64,000 bases of DNA. Origin: Lichina pygmaea (Eukaryota > Ascomycota > Lichinomycetes > Lichinales > Lichinaceae). The notes below the pieces were generated by a model. That model was not told where the DNA came from and made no database searches. It saw nothing but the letters and a program-made list of their open reading frames with translations. The DNA lies in the NCBI GenBank assembly GCA_963422465.1, contig OY730174.1, forward strand, positions 1-64,000, in the 5' to 3' direction. A program made the translations under genes and the position numbers. This document shows positions 58,818 to 64,000 of the stretch, one piece after another (within the stretch, counting starts at the first letter, position 1; each line of letters begins with the position of its first letter).

Positions 58818-60071
58818 TCACGAAGAACTTTCGAGAGTTGTATTCTCTTGCAAAACCCCCTTGAGTTGGAGAACAGCAGACACATGGTGGTCTTGGACAA
58901 CTTGTTGCTCCTTGACCAGTCGCACAAGAGTTGAGTTATATGTGGTATCCAGGCCCAGTCTTGTGCCCTGCGCGACAACGTAGCCATTGATGTAGTCAAT
59001 CTCTGTTGTGCGTTTCGCCTGAACATCCTGTAGCATAGAGCTAGAGTTCACACCCGTCTTCTCACTAACCTCAAGAACTAGGTCAAGTAAGGCCGCGTCG
59101 GAGAACAGGTCTGAGGGTGCATGAAGCAGCGCCCGGATGATCGGTCCAGTCTCCTTGACAAGCAGCTTCATGAGAGCGACCCTGATCGGGCTACCAAGAA
59201 GCTGTCCGTTCTGGCAGCGGAAGATACTCGTGAGTGGGTTAATGATGGCGTTCACAACAAGCTTCTGGAGCTGACAGTTGTTGATGTCAATAGAGGTGAG
59301 TACTCTAGTGTCCAGCACGCCAGCTTGCGACAGACGCTGGATCATCCTATTCCCAGCCGATGCTGTGCTGTCTTCACTCATCGAGTGACTTGCGACCTCC
59401 ACGATTGGGCCGACCTTCAAGGGCCCTTTTCCAGCATGAACAATTGTGAACGGCTCAACACTGTAGACTCCGGCGCTACAGATTCCGGCCCAGTAGGCTG
59501 GCCTTGATTCCGGGTCGGGGAAGATCTCCGCAGACACTTCTGCCATACTCCCTAACAGATGTCAGATACCGAGTGGCAAGATGGAGAGGCTCGGCTTACC
59601 TATCCCGTTCTGGAGGAAAAGGATAGTGGTAGTAGAACTCAGCCGGTCTTTGACCAGTTTGAGCGCGGTAGTTGTCATGTATGCTTTGGTGGCCACGATG
59701 ATGTACTTGATGGGCTCGAGAGGACCCGTTCGGCTAGGCTTATCTAAAGTCGCCGGCGACGGAGGTGGCAAAGTCTCGACACGAAACCCGGTCCTCCTGT
59801 CCAGGGCGCTGTCCTTAATGCTCTGGATGGCACAACCGGCCGATTGCCACTGGAGCTGGAGGCTGGGTCGGTGGAAAAGCAACGTCACAGGCTCTGAAGC
59901 TTGCTTCATGAGGGAGTGTGCAACGTACTTTCCCACGTTCCCTACCCCAAGCACGAAGATGGAATCTGATTCGTTGGGTTTAGGTTGATGGATAAACCGC
60001 AGCCCATGCCGAGGAGCGCCAAAAGGGGTCAGGATTCTTCGTAGCATGGCGAAAATAGAGAACTTAATCAT
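58818..60071 (-). CDS. Ketopantoate reductase family protein (ApbA/PanE)
   Basis: Two exons, 59600-60071 and 58818-59551, joined by a 48-bp intron (GTAAGC...TAG) that gives LQNGIG-SMAEV in phase; 401 aa. The N-terminus is Arg-rich (MLRRILTPFGAPRHGLRF) and could target mitochondria. The Rossmann NADP-binding motif FVLGVGNVGKYV follows at about residue 38. Further marks are IIVATKAY, the LQNG strand, and the C-terminal domain with QKLVVNAIINPLTSIF, which holds the expected catalytic Lys and Asn. The family reduces 2-dehydropantoate to pantoate for CoA synthesis, but fungi have several paralogues with unknown substrates. A later Met at residue 9 is an alternative start. Confidence 0.88.
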
Positions 60072-60257
60072 ATTGCAAGCCTAAGTTACGTGGGGTTAGA
60101 CGAGGGAGTGGACGAGCATGACTCAGCAATCGCCCCTCTTTTGCTGGCTGTACACCTTGCTTCTCTCCTCGCCCCTACCCTCGCCCCTCACTTTCCACAC
60201 CAGACTTCAAGTAATAGTGTGCCCTACTATATTTATGTGGCTGTATGGAAGTACAGT

Positions 60258-63188
60258 CTACTTCTTTCTTGTCTGCAGTGCCAAGGAAAGAGATTTCTGC
60301 CTGACTTTCACCTGTCCAGCCCACTTGTCTTTGAGTTGCTTCATGCGCAGTGCTGCCACAACAAGGTACACAACACTCTTCAGACTTGGTCGCCTCCCAC
60401 GGACAGATTGGTCAGGGATGATGCCCATCTCTTCAAGCATTTGCAGACCAGCATGATTGCTTTTGGTAAGATGGCCATGATCAGCTTTTATACTTCTCGC
60501 TGGATGTTGGTCATGAAACTGAACCAAGGGTTGAAGAGTTGTGAAGGTATGATAACGACAGAAGGAGAGAGAGGAGGGGTCGATCAGACTTACCAGGCAT
60601 TGTACATCTCCATCTGCATGAGAAAGTACTTCTTGACAAACGCGAGATCGGCGCGGAAGCGGCCCTCTCGCGCACACTGGCTTCGGAGGTACATGATCTG
60701 TTTCGAGAGACCCTTGAGTTCACTGCGATGTTGTCGGTCACTCTCGTGGGTGATGCTTTGCGCAGTCCTGGTCTGCTCGGCCACAGTCCGCTCAAGATCG
60801 ACCACCTTGGCAGAGGCGGTGTCGTGTTGTCGGCGTAGTCGGTCGAGCGCCGCGGCCGCGTCGTTCGCCTTCTGGCTCTGTACCGCGCGTTCTTCCCCGG
60901 CTCTGCGTAAGCGAGTGCGCAGATCGCGTTTCTCGTGCGCATAGGCTTCCGTGAGTCGGTGGTGCTCGCTCAATTGGCGCTGCAGCTGCTCGACCTCGTG
61001 TTTGGTAGCCATGACCGTCCTGTGGAGTTCCCTTCGCTGTTGGGTCGTCGTCTGGTTGTCCTCCTGCTGATCGGATCGCATCGACTTTTGCAGACGGGAG
61101 ATCTCTGCAGTAAGTTCGACGATGGTCCGCTCCAGAGCGGAGCAGGACGCTGCCTCGGCGTCGCGGTGATGCCGCTGATCTGTCGTCTGTTTCTTCTGGA
61201 GGCTCTCTTGGGCCTCGACCCGGGCCTGTACATCGTGCAGCTCTCGTTTCAACGCGCTCCTCTCCCTCTCGTAGGACGCGTTCTGCGCTCGGCTGTCCTC
61301 TAGCTCTCTCCTGACGAGGTTCCGCTCTTTTTCGAACTGCCCGGTACGTGTGTGGCGGTCGTCGAGCTCCTTCCTCAACGACTGTACCTCTTTCTCACAG
61401 CCCTCGACTCGGGCTCGAGCCTCGTCGAGCTCCTTCTGCAGCATGGCCCGCTCTTGCTGGGATGCGTCGTTCCGAGCCTCGGTCTCATGGTATATCTGCA
61501 GCTGCTTCTTGAGGGTATCTCGTTCCTTTTCGGCGGCCTCGTGGCGCGTCTGCTTCTCCTGATATGACCGGAGCTGCTCGTCTCGCAGCTCGCGATCGTT
61601 GGTCAAAGCTCTGACCTGATGGTTCAAGACGTCGATGTCTTGGGATACCGCCAGAACCTCCTCCTTGGCACGCTCGCCATCTTCGTCCATGTTGCTCTGT
61701 AGGACGACGATCTCATCTTTCAAGTCATTCTGACTCAGAGTTAGCCCAGCCGACTTTCCCGAACCAAGTGAGAGGTGGGCTCTTGACGCACAACTTCGCT
61801 CTCCTTCTCTTGAAGCAACGCCTCCTTCCTCTGCACGTCGCTCTTCAAGACCGTGACTTCGTCTCTGAGACTGGCCTGCGACAGAGTCAGCGGATGATGC
61901 GTGCGTCTGAACGTCGGCAACGTACCAAGGTGGCTCCTTGCTCGCCCACGAGGCGCGCCTTGGCTTCCGAATCTATCTGGAGCGCTGCCATCTTGTCGTG
62001 CAGGTCGTTCTGTTGCAGCGTCAGCGGATTGCTGAAGCACGACATCCTTCCTTGCATACCACGTCATTCTCCCTCTCATCCACGATTCGCTCTTTCTCCC
62101 TCAGTTCCGCTTTCAAGTCGTCGACCTCGTCGGTGAGATCATCGGCGGCGTTCTCCCGCATCTGTGCCTCTGTCAGGCGGGTGGTGAGATCTTGGATCTC
62201 AGCTTCGGCGTCGTTGAGTTCCCGACGCGTCCTCCGAGCTTCGTCGTGAAGGGAGGCTTCAGCGGCCGCCCAACCCTCCGACACCTCCAGTCGCTCCCCA
62301 AGCTTCTTTGTCTCGACCTCTGCCCTGCTGAGCTCGGCAACAAGCCTTCTGATCTCTTCCCTTTGGCCGTCGTTTGCGGGCCTTCTGATGGTCTGCTCTT
62401 GAGCTTCTCGCAGCTGCTTTTGGAGACGCGAGACCTCCTTGTGCAGCTTGTACCTTTCCACTTTCAAGTCGGCGTTCTCCCGGACAGCTGACTCTCCGAC
62501 ACCTGGACCAGCTTTCCTCAGAGCATCCTCAAGGAAATGTATCTTCAATTTCAGACCGAAGTTTTCCTTTTCGATTTTGTTGACGATCTAGTGGAGAACG
62601 TTAGCCTGGAACAGGTCCTGGGTAGACTTGAACGCGGGAGCTCACGTTCTCTTGTTCCCGCAACGTCATCATCTTCCGACCGTCCGCGATGACAGCACCA
62701 CGATCAGATTCCGGTAGCGTCGCCAGTGGTGTTGGGGGGATACTGCTGCTAGAGGCCGGGGGGACTGTGGTCGCACCCACGTCCTCTTGATCGAAGGAAC
62801 TCTCGGTGTCGCCGCCGTTCAGAGCTGTAGCATCCAAGGGAAGCGCTGGCGAGTTGCCCGTGCTCTGGTAGCCAGCCTTCAGCACCGCTGGCGTTGGTGG
62901 TACAGCGTTCTGTCCGCTGGTATGTCTTGCCAGAGTCGTTCTGGCGACGCTTTTGAGAAGAGGGGTGAACTCGACGCCTTCAGTCCTCCCGGGAGCGTTT
63001 CGGCGGTCCATCAGAGGCCGCCGCGCGCCAGGGGTGACGAGACCGCTGCGGCTGCTGTTTCCTCGAAAGCGGTGCCCCACATCTTCCACGAATGACGGCT
63101 CCATGGAGAAGTCCGGAATACCATTGGAGAGGTAAGTGGCGTTTCCAGCTTCGGTCTGAGGCGTCTCGATGACGCCCGAGAGAACCAT
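60258..63188 (-). CDS. Mto1/ApsB-like spindle-pole coiled-coil protein (Cnn_1N domain)
   Basis: Six exons: 62646-63188, 62060-62587, 61926-62009, 61792-61875, 60594-61729 and 60258-60459. Coding length 2577 bp, in frame, 858 aa. The N-terminus is Ser/Pro-rich, with FTPLLKSV. At about residues 172-215 the centrosomin N-terminal motif MTLREQEN-IVNKIEKENFGLKLKIHFLEDAL spans intron 1. Almost everything after that is coiled coil. The conserved tail YNACNHAGLQMLEEMGIIPD is rebuilt across the 134-bp last intron, followed by a basic end. Members recruit gamma-tubulin complexes to spindle pole bodies and septal microtubule centres. Exons 3 and 4 are both 84 bp (28 codons, four heptads) between phase-0 introns. 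The start at 63188 is chosen because upstream codons look non-coding. Confidence 0.87.
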
Positions 63189-63407
63189 GACGAACGGGGT
63201 CGCGCTGAGCCGAACAGATCTGAGGATCGTGGGTATGGGTATAAGAATGGTGGCACTCGGAATAGTGGTTGCGATGCCCCAAGGTGGAGTTGTATTGTTT
63301 ACGTCCCGAGTTTCGCTCGGGACGTAAATACGCAATCGCGCTTGGCCCAGAAAGCTCAGCCGCGCTATCACGTGACCATCGCGGCCTTGCCACGGAAACG
63401 TCTTCGC

Positions 63408-63545
63408 CCGGGATACGTACGAGTACTCCTGTAATACGTACAGTACGAGTACGTATCGTACATACGGAAGTACCTCCGTACTACGTACGTATCGTACAGT
63501 ACTTCCGTACGTGGTGGCTGAACAGGTACATATCGTACGTACCAT
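63408..63545. repeat. TACG/GTAC-rich palindromic stretch
   Basis: Dense tacgtacg and gtacg motifs 220-360 bp upstream of the Mto1-like start. An 11-bp inverted repeat TACGGAAGTAC (63463-63473) / GTACTTCCGTA (63499-63509) could form a hairpin or cruciform. Related palindromes occur at 56696-56707 and 57011-57024. Confidence 0.6.
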
Positions 63546-64000
63546 ATCGACTGCAGTAGGGAAAGACCGGAATGGCTTCATTTCTACGGAGCCATGATAG
63601 TGTACAAGGCATCTTACCGTAAGGGTGAACCGATTAAGAACTTTAGGTGAGGAAAGAGCCGTACAGAGAAAGGATCAAGTGAGGCGAGAGGCATCCCATC
63701 TCTAGGGTGATGGGTTGCGTATACAGAAAGTCCGTGTGGATGCGCACATGTGAGGCGAGACATCTAGAAAGCAGAAGAAAGGAAGGGGATCAGACAGCGA
63801 ACGATATTTGGAGCTCGAAGAGTAACGCTCTCATATCTAGCTCCTATTCTCGCCGCCGTCCAATCCCTGAGTTGATTCGTATTCGCCCACGACATCTCCA
63901 CACATGCACCCGATTCAACAAAGCTCGCGCAAGATGCTTGTCAAGCTCTTGCGAGCATCCATCTCACGCCGATCGATTCGAGGTCGATAGGTCTCCTCGA
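63546..64000. other. Intergenic, no gene recognised
   Basis: No convincing frame or repeat. It may be the promoter or 5' region of a gene beyond the window. Confidence 0.45.

Noticed and set aside
60090-60944. Plus-strand 284-codon ORF
   Set aside because: It overlaps the conserved tail and last intron of the Mto1-like gene on the other strand and shows no domain.
63188-63581. Upstream extension of the Mto1-like frame to 63581
   Set aside because: The extra 131 codons run through the TACG-rich stretch and have low-complexity, non-conserved composition. The Met at 63188 starts the plausible protein.

Overview
The window is the left end of a chromosome of a filamentous ascomycete (Pezizomycotina). 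It opens on a C-rich CCCTAA telomere array. The unique genes at its right end have short 47-134 bp introns and belong to families typical of these fungi: a hydrolase-NACHT-WD40 STAND protein, a fructosamine-kinase-family protein, a ketopantoate reductase and an Mto1/ApsB-like spindle-pole coiled-coil protein. I cannot name the genus.

Positions 1-166 are telomere. Positions 167-51368 are one nested pile of Ty3/Gypsy chromovirus elements, resolved here by LTR ends (TGTTA...TAACA or TGTTAC...GCAACA) and perfect 5-bp target duplications. The base is a divergent LTR of family A (A', 51139-51368) holding a family B LTR whose first 6 bp are replaced by telomere. That LTR holds a solo LTR-C (329-823) and a C-type tandem C1/C2 (1215-51120). 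C1 holds A1 (3411-9724, target CCCTA). C2 holds B0 (15654-41629, minus, TGGAC) and B2 (41782-48277, plus, GCAGA). B0 holds B1 (17565-24274, TCTGA), A3 (26433-32823, CCTGA) and A2 (35146-41503, CTGTG). B and C share gag-pol and the R-U5 half of the LTR but have unrelated U3 regions; family A is separate. A3 has a complete 1195-codon pol frame. Most copies are broken by CGA-to-TGA changes, part of a strong CpG-to-TpG/CpA bias.

The most unusual feature is that every element family carries, antisense at its 3' end and overlapping the pol tail, a gene for a small protein of about 166-190 aa with a Zn2Cys6 cluster (CX2CX6CX8-11CX2CX6C) followed by a predicted coiled coil. In B and C a TATA box on the antisense strand of the 3' LTR lies about 75-80 bp upstream of its start. 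Each family's U3 also holds a short tandem array built on inverted half-sites. U3 array and antisense gene change together between subfamilies while gag-pol stays constant. This suggests an element-encoded regulator/operator cassette. Family A also has a textbook -1 frameshift signal (AAAAAAC, 6-nt spacer, 8+8 bp H-type pseudoknot), and both families show the geometry of Tf1-like self-primed reverse transcription.

From 51.4 kb the sequence is single-copy. The STAND gene (minus, 51579-56497) and the fructosamine-kinase gene (plus, 56894-58325) diverge from a shared promoter of about 400 bp. A tRNA-like sequence follows (58676-58797), then the ketopantoate reductase (minus, 58818-60071) and the Mto1/ApsB-like gene (minus, 60258-63188). 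The last 400 bp show no recognisable gene.
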